NCBI RefSeq assembly: GCF_020360975.1
Contig: NW_025408669.1
Span: 6,014,001-6,078,000 of the forward strand
Direction: 5' to 3'
Length of the DNA: 64,000 nt
From: Hirsutella rhossiliensis
Taxonomy: Eukaryota; Ascomycota; Sordariomycetes; Hypocreales; Ophiocordycipitaceae
Below, piece after piece: positions 1 to 13,200 of the stretch. The translations under genes were made by a program, and so were the position numbers. How positions within the stretch are numbered: the first letter of the stretch is position 1; each line of letters starts with the position of its first letter. The notes beneath the pieces are model-generated. The model was not told where the DNA came from and made no database searches. It saw only the letters and a list, made by a program, of their open reading frames with translations.

Positions 1-400
1 AGTCAGGTATCGCTTGATGGAGCTAAGTCCTTTTTATCGTGCACGGATAACGTGGTTCGGAGTCTGGGACGAGAAAACTCGAGCGTTTGGCACAATCCAG
101 CTTTGGGCTCCTGGTATTTGATCAGCCAACCAGATGGGCTTTCGGGAATACCGAAAAATTCCCGGGACCATAATATGTCCAGCAAAGTGAGTCTGAGGTT
201 AGCAAAGCATCTCCGCACATGCCTCTGCCTTCGCGGCGCAGCACCAAAGGGGCAGGCGGTGGGGCTGAATCTGCCGCGACGTCAACTGACAACCCGCCCT
301 CCTCGCAGCTTTCAACAACGCGCCCGCAATCACCACCAACCGGAGCCCCAGTCCGCTCTCCACACGGCTCTGTCACTGCCATGAGACACTGCCAGGCCTC
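1..400. other. upstream region of IML1, no gene seen
   Basis: No supported gene. This stretch precedes the IML1 start and should hold its promoter and 5' leader. An ATG at 219 opens a 93-codon frame that is not in phase with IML1 and ends at 500, so if transcribed it would be an upstream ORF overlapping the IML1 start at 401. Confidence 0.4.
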
Positions 401-3400
401 ATGTCTCGACATGGCGGCGCGACATCATCCGGTCCGCGCAAGGGGCCGCGATGGTCCCATCTCCGTCTGCCGAGCGGCTCCGTCTACGATCGCGCACTAG
501 CCGCCGAATCTCCAGGCTCCCCGGGGAGCTCCTCGACGCACTCGACGGTCAAGGAGCACAAGCTGCGCCGGCTCGAGCGGTATTGCCATGTCGTCGTCAA
601 CGAGGGCTATGCAAAAGACGAGGTCCTGCTCAACCTCGACCTCGTCGGCTCCGACATCAAGCCTGGCTCGCTCGTGTCCATTACGCCGCTGCGGGGCGAC
701 TCTTCGAGGGCCTCCTCGGCGGCGTATGGCAGCTTGAACAAGCAGCCAGTCGCTGACCATGGCGATGGCTCCAAACCGACGCTTGGCGGCCATAGCGAGC
801 ACGACTGCGCCCACAGCAGGTTCATTTTTATCGCGAAGGACATGCCCAAAGAGCTAAAGGCCCGCCAGCCCGACGTCGAGGTTTACGTCGTCAAGCACAT
901 CGCCGACGCCTTTGGAATCAAGAAGGGCACCCAAGTGTTGCTAACCCCTGTAAGCGCTTGCCCTGACCCGTCCGCTGCCCCTAGCTAACCATCTCCAAAG
1001 GTAGACAAGGACCGCCCCGCGACAGAGGCGACGCACGTCGAGCTGACATTCAAAGACCAATATATTTCAAGGGCAGACATGTGGAGGCTTACGGCGGGCG
1101 AGCTCACGCAGCGAACCGTCTACAAGGGGCAGTCGATCCTATTCTTAGGCACCATCAAGGCGCAGGTCACCGCAGTCTTCGTTGAGGGCAAAAAAGTTCA
1201 CTCGGCCTTCTTTGTGCGCGATACCCGTCCCATCTTCCGCAGTGAGTCCGCGAGATATGTCTTGTTCATCCAGATGGCAAGGGAAATGTGGGACTTTGAC
1301 TCGGAGAGCTCGGGTGAAATCATGTTCGACAAGGTGGTCAATGGGTTTCTGCCCGCCATGTTCAAGCGATGGGTATTTCTCAAAGTCAAGCACCTCGTCA
1401 GCATCGTCCTCTTTGCCCGCGTCGAGTACGACACAGGCCTCAGCAATGAGCTCGCCAGCAGCGCCTTGCGCTGCGACTATTACACGGGTATCCAACCGTC
1501 GGGCAACCGCCGGCCTTACAAGGACTTTTACCGCGTCGTTGTCAGCCAAATGGCCAGCGGGGAATGGACAAAGATCCTTTACCAGCTGAAGCGCGAGTTC
1601 AACTTTTTCCGGCGCGACATCAGCCTGCACCATCAAATGTCCGGCGTTACCTTTGGCCCATGCTTTGAAGAGAAGGGGGCCAGGGATGGCGCCTTGAACA
1701 GGGTCAAGGCCGAGTCCTCCTTATCCATCCACGGAAATGTGCTCGAGGCGATTAACCTTGCTGCTTCGCAGTTTGCTCATGACTACATCGACAGAGACCT
1801 CAAGCGCACCGGCATCTCAATCGCCGTCATCACCCCGGGACCGGGCGTTTTTGAAGTCGATTACGAGACTTTACGAAGGACGACGGAGGCGCTGGTTGGC
1901 AACGGCATCGGCATCGACCTGATCTGCATGCCCCGGATGCCCCTCCACTCTACGCCCCTTTTCAAGTATCGAAACCCCCAATATTCTGAAGATGGACCCT
2001 CGGGTCCCGGGGCTACCTTGTCTCGATCATTCCACAGCCACGACAGTACTCCGAATCAGCCGACTCCTATTGTCGGAAGCTACCAGTCCATGGCGTCCTC
2101 GTTCTCGCCCACGAAAGCCTCAACCGTCGTCCGCCGCATTGAATCGTTGGCTCTCACCGCAGCGAGCGAGGAGTGGTGCTATGCATTGCCGCAATGGCTT
2201 CACGTGTCGTTCTGGACAGGCGCATCCGACGAGGCCTTGTCTTACGCAGGCATCGCGCTGACTGTTTCGAACCAGGTTGAGCAAGACGATGAGGATGAGT
2301 TCAAGATTCGCTGTCGCATGTACGACTTGCAAATGAGGAGCGTCCTGGATGTCAACGAGATCGAAGCAGCCCCACTGCAGGCAGACGCCCACTACCCGGC
2401 CCAGGCGATCGATGCCAGCCCCGCCTCGAGACGTCGCCAGGACCGGCTGGGCGATGTCCTGTATACGCCGAACTGCCGTGTTCCGGAGTCCCTTGTGGAT
2501 AGTGTCTTGGGGATTCAGAAATTCGTGCCCGACAGGCTGGTCCGGCCGGGGGAAAAGTCTGTGTGGAAGCAGCTCCACGAGTTTGACGATTCGCGGAGCC
2601 GCCTATCAGCTAATAGGCAATTTCATCAGTCAGCAAGGCACAGGACTGAGTTGGATGATGTGGCTCGTAGGCCGCAGGTGGAGGATTCCAGCATCTTGGG
2701 ATCATCCCTCCCCGAACGGAAAGCAGTGTCTCATGCGCCAGTTTCTAGGAAGTTCTCTCTGACCCCTGCTGAAGCGGAGACGCCTGTTGTGGCAGCCGGA
2801 AAGAAGCCTCTCGACCCGCCCGTCAGCGTAGCAAAAGCAGTCGCTCCGCCCAAGTCGCTCAAGCCGCCCAAGTTCATGAGACACATCAGCCTGGGACAGC
2901 GTGGCTTTGGCATTGCCGCCCCCAAAGTGGCAATTGCAGAGGTAAAGGCAGAGACGGTCAGCGCCTCCGTCGTTGGCACAGGAGACCTGCGGCCGCCCTC
3001 TACTCCGCGATCCGTCTCTGAACTCCGACCGTCGACCCCGCAGACAATTGTCAGCCAGTCGTCTCCTTTGTCTGCGCAGCGGCCCAGATCAGAGACTTGT
3101 GAGTCCGTGACCGACGGTTTCTTTGCGACGCCGAGCATACCCATCACGAAACGGGACGGGCATGCCCAGGTCACCCTGACGGCCAGCCAACTCATGCCGC
3201 CTTCACTGGCTTGGCAGTCATCCGGCGTTCGACGAGACCGGCATCACGACAGCGAAATTGGTTACTCGAATGCGTTGCGGGCGGAAGATGCGCAGAAGGT
3301 ATATACTAGTAAGCTGCGCGCCGGCGTAGTCCCCGAGCTGCCATCGACGCTCTCCTCCACAACCACCATCACCCCATGGCTGAGCCTGCTGAATCCATCC

Positions 3401-6121
3401 AATCCTGAGCGCCATCGCATAGACGACACGGTACTGTACAGCCGATGGCAGCACGTGTTTCCCAGGACGTCGGACATGAAGGTGCAAAGGTGGAAGACGT
3501 TCTGCTGCCCTGCGGCCGTGCCTTTAACGACGGAATACTTTCCTTCAAAGGCTCAGTTCGATGCCGAGTATCAGCGCCATCCGTACAATGTCGATCAGAA
3601 CCTCGACGACGAAATGGCTGATGAAACGCGGACTCGCAAAGAGTTTATAAGGGAACTCATCAGCATGCGCTTCTCGCAAGGCTTTCAGGTCGTCGTCGGG
3701 CCATCCGTCGCGCGGGCTTTTGGCCAGAAACTCATCAAAGTGGCCGACGTCTTTTCCCGCGACCAGCCTCTCGACGACGGGACCAGCTTGTTTATGTCCG
3801 TCGGAAATACCATACACCAACTTTCCTGCATAAACGGAACTGAGGTCGAGGTCACCATTTACGTGCGCAAGCCAACGCAGCCCTCCGTGTCGTCACTGGG
3901 GTTTTCTCCAATATACAAGCCGGCAATCCGGACTCTGCTCGACTCCCAGTACGAGACCAGGCACATTGATATTCTAGCGCCCAATCCGGAACGAAACTGG
4001 AATACTATTGACTCCTACCTCGCTGGTCATCATGAGGAGATGATGGAAAGCTTGAGGTTCTGGCGTGCGAGGTTTGTGCTCATCCCCCTCAGCCCAAAGC
4101 ACCCGTCGATTCAGAAAACGCAAACGGGCGACAACCCCGAAGAACTCCGAATCGAAGGGATCAAGCGGCTGGCTCAGCTGTGGCAGAAAAATCGCTTTTT
4201 CCCGCCGTCGGAGAAACGGTTTCAGACCCGGGACAACCGACAAAACCCTCTGGACATTGTTTATAAGACAGAAGATCCATCTGTGGTTATTGCCGCCGAA
4301 CTCGAGACACTGCCGCTTCTGGAAGGCCTAGAAGGAGTCCATCGCAAGGGCAAGCTCGTGACGAGAAAGGAGCGTTTTCAAAAATCCCACATCAACCTCG
4401 CCGCCCTGGCCGAGGCAATGCAGCAGCCGGTGGAGAATGGCGGCGTGCCTCTGCGAAATCGACGTTGGCATCTTCGTCTGCACAACGCCGCCTTTATCGG
4501 ATCCGACATGACCACCTGGCTGCTGGACAACTTTGAAGACCTTGCGGATCGCGAAGAGGCGGAGCAGCTGGGCAATGCTCTGATGGCTCCGGACGATGTC
4601 AAGGGCAAGGACAGGGACAAGGACGGCTCGGAGACCCGAAGCGATAAGGACAAGGGCTTGTTCGTTCACGTGGAGAAGCGGCACAAATTCCGAGATGGCA
4701 ATTACTTCTACCAAATCGCCCATGACTTTGCGCGGCAGCAACCCGGCTGGTTCAGCTCGAGGCGGCGAGACGCGTCTGTGCCGGCGACGCCCATGTCAGA
4801 ATCCGGAGCCCGGGACTCGCCCCATGGCGGCTTTCCCCGCCCGCCCGGCTCTGCCAACGAGGGACAGTCACCGGCCTCGACTTCGGCCACGCCCACCTTT
4901 GGCACGGTGCACGGAGCCAATAACCGTCCTCGGGTCGTGCTGAGCAAGATGATCAAGTACGACACTGATCCTCGCAAGCGGTCGTACCGTCCCGAACGGA
5001 TAGACCTGCACTATGACCGCCTCCATAACCCGGACAACTGCTTCCACATACGCATCGACTGGATGAACGCGACGTCCAAGCTCGTCCAGGACGTGATTGA
5101 AAGCTGGGAGAGGGAGGCCAGTCAGTACGGTCTGCGCCTGGTCGAGGTTCCCATCCACGAGGCAAGCAGGATCACCGAATCGAATCCGTTCCGGAAGCCC
5201 TACCCCATCAAGCTCGCCGCCCGACCCCCGGACGAGAAACCGGAGGCTTACTACGACCCGAACTCACTGGGACCGCAGATTGCGCCGAGCAAGCACTTCT
5301 ACCAGACGGCCATACTCCGGAGCTTTGACTTTGTCCTCGACCTGGAGGCGGCATCTAACTTCCCGAGCAACGTGGATGTGCGATACTCCTGGGGCAAGCC
5401 CGACTACCAGTATACGCAGTTCATCCACCGCTCTGGCGTCCTCCTGGCCCAGATCACCCACGAAGGCAACTTCCTCGTCCTGGCGAACCGGCTGTATAAT
5501 AAGAGAGTTGTGGGCGCCGTGCGGGACAAGGAGGTGCGTGTCGTGGGCACGGCCGACCAGCCGCACCTTGACCGGGGCGGCGGGCGTTCCATGGGCATCG
5601 CGGGCTTCAGCACCTACAACCTGCCCGAGCCCACAACCATGGCGTCGCCCCTGGTGCGCCCGACGTTCCACCGCTTCTCCCCCGTCGCGCCCTCGGCCGA
5701 GGCTGCCCAATCGCCCAAGCCGCCCGCCGTGCGCGCCCACCCAGAGGGCCTCAAGGACGAGCTCGAGATGTTTTGCGACGACCGGGCGGCTCTCGACGCG
5801 TTTTACAGGGAGACGCTTGAGAAGGGCAAGCGCGCCGGCGGCACGCCCTCGTCGGCGGCGGCGGCGTCCGCCCTCGAGCCCGTCCCGGAGGCTAGCATCC
5901 CCTCGCTGGGCCTCCCGCCCGGCGTGCTCGGCGGTGTGAACTCGGGCGCGGGCGGAGCCGCAGCCGGCAGTGGCGCCGGGGAGGCGGGAGAAGGAGCAGC
6001 GGCAGCCGGCGGGAGCAGTCCCGCGGCGGGCAGCGTGCGGATCGGCAGTCCCACGGTGTTGCTGCGGAGGGGGAGCTTGCAGTTTGACGGCTTGGGGCTC
6101 GGGTCCAGGGGTAACAAGTAA
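401..6121 (+). CDS. IML1: Iml1, GATOR1/SEACIT subunit (DEPDC5 homologue)
   Basis: The vacuole-associated Iml1/DEPDC5 protein works with Npr2 and Npr3 as the GTPase-activating complex for the Gtr1/RagA GTPase and so restrains TORC1 during amino-acid starvation (family knowledge). Two exons are read: 401..949 and 1001..6121, with a 51-base intron (GTAAGC donor, CAAAG acceptor). They join in phase to 1,889 residues, close to the usual size for filamentous fungi. A DEP domain lies at about residues 1320-1430, containing a WLLDNF motif and the [10 protein letters not shown] ending. The N-terminal part carries the conserved Iml1 region ([16 protein letters not shown]). Long Ser/Pro/Thr-rich linkers and a Gly/Ala-rich tail look disordered. 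The start at 401 is the first ATG in phase with the conserved region. The gene runs toward the Ca2+ exchanger. Confidence 0.93.
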
Positions 6122-7046
6122 GTCGTCGACGCATTGAGATTCTGGCTAGCTGGTTGGAGCCTCTTGACTTCTCCTTATGCTCCTTCTATTTTCACTATTT
6201 TGCTTCTTGCCCCCTATCTATCTGACACTAGTCTCGAGCAAGCGGGGGCGAATAGTCCATGCCTCGCGCGGAAATCAAAAGTCATCCGAGGCGTATTAAA
6301 ATCCTGATATCGTGACGGCATCGTGCAGGGTGTGAGCGAGGAAGCAGAAACAAAACTCGGACAGGCACGTGCAGAAGACTGCAATTGAAGACGGCCGTGC
6401 TACTTTGCAGGGCAACAACTTCTTCATCTTGATTTTCATATCTTGCATTCATTTCTCTCTTCTTCTTTACACCCCAAACACTCTCCGCACCGCCGCGACA
6501 ACCCAACACCGGGCCCCTGCCGCGCGAGCACATTTGCTGCTCCCCCTCTCCACATCCAGCGTATGCTATTAAATTGACAAGAAGCGAAGACGGCGACGAA
6601 AGGCGACGAAAAGAAAGTCATGGATAGGGGCAAAGGGAAAGAGGGGGTCAAAGACCGAGGCGTGACAAGAAGACGAGGGCGAAAGAAGATGGAACAAAGC
6701 ACGGGTCGAGTCGGAAAGAATGACCGCAAATAGCGCGAGCGGCGTCGATTTGCGCGTCGTGAAAGGTAGAATGAATCCAAGACAGGAAGCGCAGAGGACC
6801 GAGGGAAGCAATCACCAGAGCCCCTCCCTCTACCGCAATGGAGCGCGACGTGCTGACATGACTATGTGCAGGCGAAGATGGCGTGGGATGGGACAATTAC
6901 AGTCGCCTCTCCAAATCGGCACGGCCCTGGATGCTGGAATCGAAAAGGGAAAAGGCGCGGGTATTAGAAGGTAGATATTCAACGCAACCGCGCAAGAGCA
7001 CGTAGGCCTCGTCACGCCCAGGTCCAAATGTCGGCATTACCCGGCA
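6122..7046. other. convergent 3' region, no gene seen
   Basis: This lies between the IML1 stop and the exchanger stop, which face each other. It is expected to hold both 3' untranslated regions and terminators. Short open frames on both strands lack any recognisable protein features. Confidence 0.5.
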
Positions 7047-8927
7047 TTACCCAGAGCTGCTCTGTTGCTCGTTGGTGGCTGAGTCGGGATAATCTAGACG
7101 CAGTGTCAGCAAGCCAGCAAATTCCATCGTCGTTCGAGAACAAAGCCCCCGTTTCCACACAGCAAGGAAGCGACGAGACATACAGAAGGAGCAGACGGCA
7201 ATAATGGCGTACAAGCAGATGAGGAGGAAGCCCTCGAGCCAATGGCTCTTGCCATCGCCAATGAGGTAGTTGGTCAAGAGGACGGCGACAAACATGACGG
7301 CGACCTGGAAGAAGTCGAAGCTGAGGTTCATTTGGTCGTTGCCCTTGCCCCATCCGATGACGACGAGCAGGGGAATCAGAAACAGCGCGACCTGCATGCT
7401 AGAGCCGACGGCGACGCCAATAGCAAGGTCCATCTTGTCCTTGATGGCAACGGTGACGGCCGTCGCGTGCTCGGCGGCGTTGCCCACAATGGGCAGGAGA
7501 ATGAGGCCGACGAACTCGACCGAGAGCGGGCCGTCGTGGGTGACGGAGTCGATGGAGTCGACCATGTACTCGGCGCAGAGGGCGATGATGGCGGTGGAGC
7601 CGGCGAGGGTGGCGAGGGCGACGATAAAGTGCAGCTGCGGCTCCTCTTCGTCATCGTCGTCATCGCCGTCCTTGTTTAGACGCGGCGGGTTCATGAGCAT
7701 CCTCGACAGCCGCTCGTTCTCGGACTGATGGGGCATGCCGTGGCCCATGAGGGAGCCGGGCATGGCGAAGCCCTGGCGGATGGCGCCAGAGCCGAGGCTG
7801 GCGCGGCTCCAAGGTTTGGCGGGCACCTTCTGGCCCTGCTCGCTGAAGACGGTCTGGTGCGTCTTGAGCTGGAAGAGCAGGTAGGCGGCGTAGACGAGCA
7901 GGAGGATGACGGCGGTGCCGCGGGAGAGGGCGGCGACCTTATCGGGGCCCGTGTCCTGGGCGGCATCAAAGACGGAGGGAACGATAACGGAGGCGGCGGC
8001 GAGGGCGAGGAGCGAGGCGGCCGTCTGGGCGACGGTAGTGTTGAAGAACTGCTCTTGGCGGCGGAGGCCGCCAAAGAAGAAGCAGCAGCCCATGACGAGC
8101 AGCAAGTTGGAGAGGATGGAGCCGATGAGGGACGTCTTGACAATGGCGACCTTGTTGTCGTTGAGGGCGATGACGGCAACGATGAGCTCGACGGCGTTTC
8201 CAAACGTGGCGTTGAGCAGGCCGCCTAGGGTCTCGCCGGTGCGCAGGGCAATCTCCTCGGTGGCAAAGCTCAGCATGGCGGCGAGGGGCACGATGGCGAC
8301 GAAGTTGACGACGAAGACGACGACGCGGCCGACCGAGGGGACGTAGTTGAGGGCGATGCCGACGGGGGCGGCAATGATGAGGACGTTGATCCACGAGCTG
8401 AGAAAGGTCCTCTGGAGCTGGTTAGCGACGGTAAAGGGCGTCTTGGGCTGGACATGGCGGATCAAGCCGTTGTTGTCGCTCGCGCCCGACTTTCTCTCCT
8501 CGGTGTCGTCGGGGGCGGAGTCGTGGGCCTGGGCGGGCAAGCCGTTGACGGCCGTGGTGCTCTCGTCCTCGGGCCTTCTGTTGCGAAGGCCTGCGGCGTT
8601 GAGGGAGCGGTGCGAGGGCGACTTGGCCTCGCTGCCGGCCCTGCTGCCGGACCTGGCATACTCGCCGGGCTGTTTGGACGCGTCGGGCATGAGGTTTGTG
8701 GATTCGAGGCCGCTGGGCATGGCGATTCTGGGCGGGGACGGGTCGGTAGCGGCGTGGGCCAAAGGCTCGACGGGCTGATGCTCGAGGTTACGAGCGCTCC
8801 AGGTCTCTGCGCGCGCCGCCCTGTCGCCGCCCCAAGTGACGTGCCGGAAGGGGTTCCAGGTCTGGTCGGAGCTGGAGCGGCTGACGGTGTGCGCCTGGCG
8901 CTTGTTTCTGAAGTGATTGACTGCCAT
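7047..8927 (-). CDS. vacuolar Ca2+/H+ exchanger (VCX1/CAX family)
   Basis: The protein is predicted to move Ca2+ into the vacuole in exchange for protons. The transmembrane core has the two inverted cation-exchanger repeats with their acidic signatures, GNAVELIVAVIAL in the first half and GNAAEHATAVTVA in the second, separated by an acidic stretch (DDDDDEEE). About 150 N-terminal residues are polar and probably cytosolic, as in other fungal CAX proteins. Two exons are read: 8927..7184 and 7093..7047. The 90-base intron between them (GTATGT donor, GCTGAC branch, TCTAG acceptor) restores a conserved hydrophobic ending SFYYPDS and gives 596 residues. The unspliced frame is also open and would insert 30 residues. 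The paralogue (VCX1-type versus others) cannot be told from this window. Confidence 0.9.
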   Translation of the reverse strand: MAVNHFRNKRQAHTVSRSSSDQTWNPFRHVTWGGDRAARAETWSARNLEHQPVEPLAHAATDPSPPRIAMPSGLESTNLMPDASKQPGEYARSGSRAGSEAKSPSHRSLNAAGLRNRRPEDESTTAVNGLPAQAHDSAPDDTEERKSGASDNNGLIRHVQPKTPFTVANQLQRTFLSSWINVLIIAAPVGIALNYVPSVGRVVVFVVNFVAIVPLAAMLSFATEEIALRTGETLGGLLNATFGNAVELIVAVIALNDNKVAIVKTSLIGSILSNLLLVMGCCFFFGGLRRQEQFFNTTVAQTAASLLALAAASVIVPSVFDAAQDTGPDKVAALSRGTAVILLLVYAAYLLFQLKTHQTVFSEQGQKVPAKPWSRASLGSGAIRQGFAMPGSLMGHGMPHQSENERLSRMLMNPPRLNKDGDDDDDEEEPQLHFIVALATLAGSTAIIALCAEYMVDSIDSVTHDGPLSVEFVGLILLPIVGNAAEHATAVTVAIKDKMDLAIGVAVGSSMQVALFLIPLLVVIGWGKGNDQMNLSFDFFQVAVMFVAVLLTNYLIGDGKSHWLEGFLLICLYAIIAVCSFCMSRRFLAVWKRGLCSRTTMEFAGLLTLRLDYPDSATNEQQSSSG

Positions 8928-10255
8928 GGCGGGCGGCGCATCGGGATGATTAGCGGCTGATGGGCGTTAAGCGGAAGAGGGGGGAGACGGGGAAAGGAGG
9001 AAAAGAGACGAGCGTCATGGCAAGGCAAAAGAAGAGCGGAGTGGGACGAATGAGGTGTGAACTGTGCGCTGTCCATGGATAACGCGGCACCGGCTGCGGC
9101 GACCAAGGAACAGGCCGAGCCACAGCTTGACGACGCGCCAATCCAATTTCATTTTTCCTCCTTGTTTCTCGCCCGCTCTCTGGCCGTGGATGACGGGGAA
9201 ATGAAGAGTAGACACTCACACGTCGACATGGCGAGAAGCGTCGTCGACAGTTTGTTTCGTTTCGTGGCCGCTCGCCTGGCAGGGTATCCGAAAACGGAAA
9301 GGAAGATGACGTCGAGCTCGACGCCCCCCATGCGCCCGCTGTTCAGACTCGGCTCTTGGTGCACGGCGTCGCCCACCAGCAGAGCACCCCCTGTCCCCGG
9401 GTGCCTCGCAGCTCCCGTCCGTCTGTGTTTGTATTCGCCCGCTCGTCAGTGGCTTGCCGATTGGGGGCTGGAGAGGCGCCGCAGGGGGTGCGAGATCTTG
9501 GGCGGCGATCGGGCTGCAGGGCCACGGCGCGGCAGACGATGGACGCTTCGGTTCGTGGTCGAGCAAAGAAAGATGGCTGATGGGGGGGGTGGGAGGCCAA
9601 GAGATGGCCAAGAGGTGGCCAAGAAGTGGTGGCCAAGATTTGTAGGTATGGGAAATGAGCTCTGCAACCAATTCCAGCCCCTCTCCAAACAAACAAAACA
9701 CCAACTACCTGGCCGCGTCTATTCTTTCCCCCTTTCCTCTCTGCTTCCTTCTCACTCTCTTTTCTTTTCCCCTTTATTATCCCATTTTCCCTCCCCAGCA
9801 GGCAGAAGAGAAAATCAGGCAACGGAAACAAAGGTAAAATCAGCCTCTCTCCCCGGTCTTGGCTTCCCCATGGGCCCGCCCCCCCCCTCCCCCCACCAAG
9901 ATCCGTCCCTTGGCTCTCCCGACCCCTGCAGGTACCAAGACAGATCAGATCAGATAAACGACACCTCCATCTTCTCCACCACTCCCTCCTCCACCCTTCA
10001 ACGCCCTCTTCTTGATCCCATGGAGCACTCAGCGTCTACGGCACATGCACACGCTCCTCCTTGTCCCGAAAATCTCCCATCAATTGGCCTCGCCTATCCC
10101 CAGGGGCGCCAAGGTATCATTTGAAAGCACCCAAAAGACTCCCCCCAAATCATCAACCTGAAGCAAGATGGCAGCAAGCAAAGGCCAAGCCAGAAGCCCT
10201 TCCCAAGTGAAAATGAGCAACGCCCTCCCCAATGTCCTCGTCCTCCCAGACGCCT
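8928..10255. other. exchanger leader and promoter, SCC2 3' region; no gene seen
   Basis: The stretch lies upstream of the exchanger start (-) and downstream of the SCC2 stop (-). It holds a pyrimidine-rich tract on the + strand at about 9720-9800. A 355-codon frame on the + strand (9057..10124) is low-complexity and resembles no family I know, so it is not called. Confidence 0.45.
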
Positions 10256-13200
10256 CTAAATCCAGTCCCCGTCCAGTTCTGCCTCCTCGCTCGGCGCCAC
10301 GCTCTGCTTGCGCGGCCGTCCTCGTTTCCGCGGCTGTGAGCTGGATCGCGCCCGTTTCTTGCGTCCGCCCGGCGTCGCCCCTCCTTTGCGCTTCCTGCCC
10401 CGATCTGGTCCTTCTCCCTCGTCCCCGGCCTCGCTCGGTGTCGCCGGCCCGTCCACGCCCATTCCCTCGTCTTCGTCCGCCACCTTGAACTCCTTGTCCA
10501 CGCTCATCAGCTCCACAAACTCTCTGCACTTGCGCGCCATTTCCTCTTCACTCTGCAGTCCCTTCACGTGCGCCGCCACTTCTTCCCAGATCTTGTCCCC
10601 GTGAACGCCTTGCACCTTTGTCGGCGTCTTGTTCAGGTCCTTTGCCAGCGCCTTGGCCTTGCTGTCATGCCGGCTCGTTCCCATGCCGTACAGCTTTCGG
10701 ATATGCGTCCGCGCCTCCCAGACCAATAGCAAAACCATCGATGCCGCCGCCAGTTGGCGCAGTCGTCGGGGCTCCACCGCGAACTCTAGCCCGGCGCCCT
10801 TGCATTCCACGGTCTGCCCTTCGGCCGGGGGTCCCTCCGCCCATGTTGCTCCTCCCGCCGTCCCGGCTGTAGTGTCGCTTGCGGCCGGCACCTCACTCGG
10901 AGGCAGTTCGTCAATGTCCATCCGCACGTTGAAGACTTCCGACTCGATGGCCTGCGCAACCGTCGCCCCCGTGCTGGCCACAATCTTCTCCATCGTGTTC
11001 ACTGCGCTTTGCACCTCGCCCACCGTTTGGTAGTCGAAAAAGGCTACGTTCTCAACAATGAACCTAGTGAAGCCAACGTGATGTGGCACCTCGCCTGCCA
11101 CATCCAGCTTGCTCAGGTCAAAGTCCACTTGCCCGCACAGCTTTTCCAGGAAGCGTTGTCTGCTCTTCATCTTGCTAATCTTGAGCACTTCCATCAGCAG
11201 ATGCAGCTTCGATTGGAACGGGTCCACGGTGGCGCCGTGTTCATCCTTGACCACGTCTCGCTGGTACGCATATGCCGACTGCACCGCCTTGACGTACTCT
11301 CTCTCCAGGACTGTCTCGTGCTTTTCGTGAAGCGCGCGGTGCTCCATGTAGGCGAGCTCTGCAATCTTTCGGTTGGCCGACGTCTCCAGCGTGATCAGGG
11401 TCACGCCCGTCTCCTTGGGATGGGTCAGGCCTTGGCGGTTGATGCTGCCCAGAACCTCCATGGCCAAAAACGCATGTTCGTCCTGGCTCCCCAGCGCAAT
11501 CCGTGTAAAGTCCTTCATGAACCGCTGGGTCGTGGCGCTTGCAACGTCGTCAAAGTTGGTCCCGCCCATAACCGTCAGCTCCTTTTTCTTGTCTCCAGAC
11601 CCAGCCTCGACTCCAGCCTCGGACCGCTTCTCTTCCGTCACAAGGAATTCCTTGAACGACCGGAGGATCAGCGTCTCCAGGATCGGCACCCGGTCCTGAA
11701 ACACCTGCTGAAAGGCCGTGTAGACCTTGGCCAGGACGTAGTTGCGTGGCCACGACTGGCAGACCAGTCCTATTGCTTCGATGGCTGCCTTTCGAGCCTC
11801 CAGGGACTGGGGTGCAGAGGAGAACGGCGAAAGGGTGTCAACTATCAAACGAGGAACCGAGTCTCCCTGCCAACGAGGAAACTTGTCCCTGAAGATTTGC
11901 AGCTGCTGATCTAGGTCACAGTGCTTGCCGACACTTCCCACAATGATCGCGTAGGCGCAGAGATGGTTGAGTCTTTTGTTGTCCAGCGGCCCCTTGCCCA
12001 GCTTTTGAATGCCCATCAGACTCGACGCGACGAGATTTGCCAGAGGGGCGAAGTCTTTGAGCAACTCGCAAACGGCTTGCGCGCAGGCAATCAAGTCGTC
12101 CAAGGCGCCGCGCGACGAGATTTTCCCGATCCCTTTGAGAAGTTGGAGGCGAACCTCGGCGAGGAACTCTGAGTGGATCGTCGGCAACTGTGGCAGCACC
12201 CTTTTGTATATGACAGTCACTGCCCGAAACGCAGCCAGTTCATCGCGGCCAGTGAAGCTCGCCAGCTGTGGCTTGAGAAGACGAATTTGTTCCAAGTTGA
12301 ACAGTTTCGGGTCGGCCTTGGCGAAGATGGTGAGGACTTGCAAGGCATCGCGTCCGGAGGGAACAGTCGTATCCTCGGAGTCGGGGTTATCAATGGACCC
12401 AAACATGGTCCCGACCAGCCGTGAGCAAACGGAAAACGGTCCTTCTAGAGATCTGTTCTGCGGCCTGAGTATCGTCTGAAACACCTTGTCGAGAACCTCG
12501 GTGACAGTCCCCGTCTTGACCGTTTGGATGATGAGCGCCACGTGTTCCGTGAGCGAAGTCTCGAACGCTGCCGTGTTTTCGTTGGAGTAGAAGGGCGCGA
12601 ACCAAACTTCCTCAATCATTTGCCTCGAGAGGTCGCGCACTCCTTCGTCTGGGTCCTGAACGCGGCGAAGCAGCCCATTTGCTATGGCACTCCGCAGCGC
12701 CTTGCTTCGGTTGCGGAGGTAGATGTCACGAGCAAGCTTCATGGCTCGTTTCCTCACCCCGACACCGGCGTCCTGGAACCTCTCGATGATTTTAGGCGTC
12801 AGGGACGACTCAAGGCCGGGTCGCATCCCGATGCAGTTGCCCAGTAAGCCGAGCGCCGAGTCCCTCACCTGCGTTGAGGAGTCGCTCGAGCAGTCCAGAA
12901 TCAGTTGAATGACGGTCGAATCGCCATCCAAGATCGAGGGATCCGTCTCCAGAACCTGGTTAATGCTCTTCAGGCTTTTGCTTCGAACAGTTGCCTGGTC
13001 GCTAGCCATAGACCCCAGCAGAATGTTGACAATCTTGGTGAATGCTTCGCACAAAGGGGATCGCAGCAGGATGATTGAGTAGGCAAACTTGGCTTGGCTT
13101 GCCGTGACTGCTTTGAATGTGTACTCGTTGGATAGCCATTGGCGGTCATCAATCATCATCCTCAGGCGATAAGCCAATCGCCCGAGCTCCATGTCGCGTT

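Noticed and set aside
9057..10124. 355-codon + frame between the exchanger and SCC2
   Set aside because: It crosses pyrimidine tracts and the exchanger leader, has low complexity, and resembles no family.
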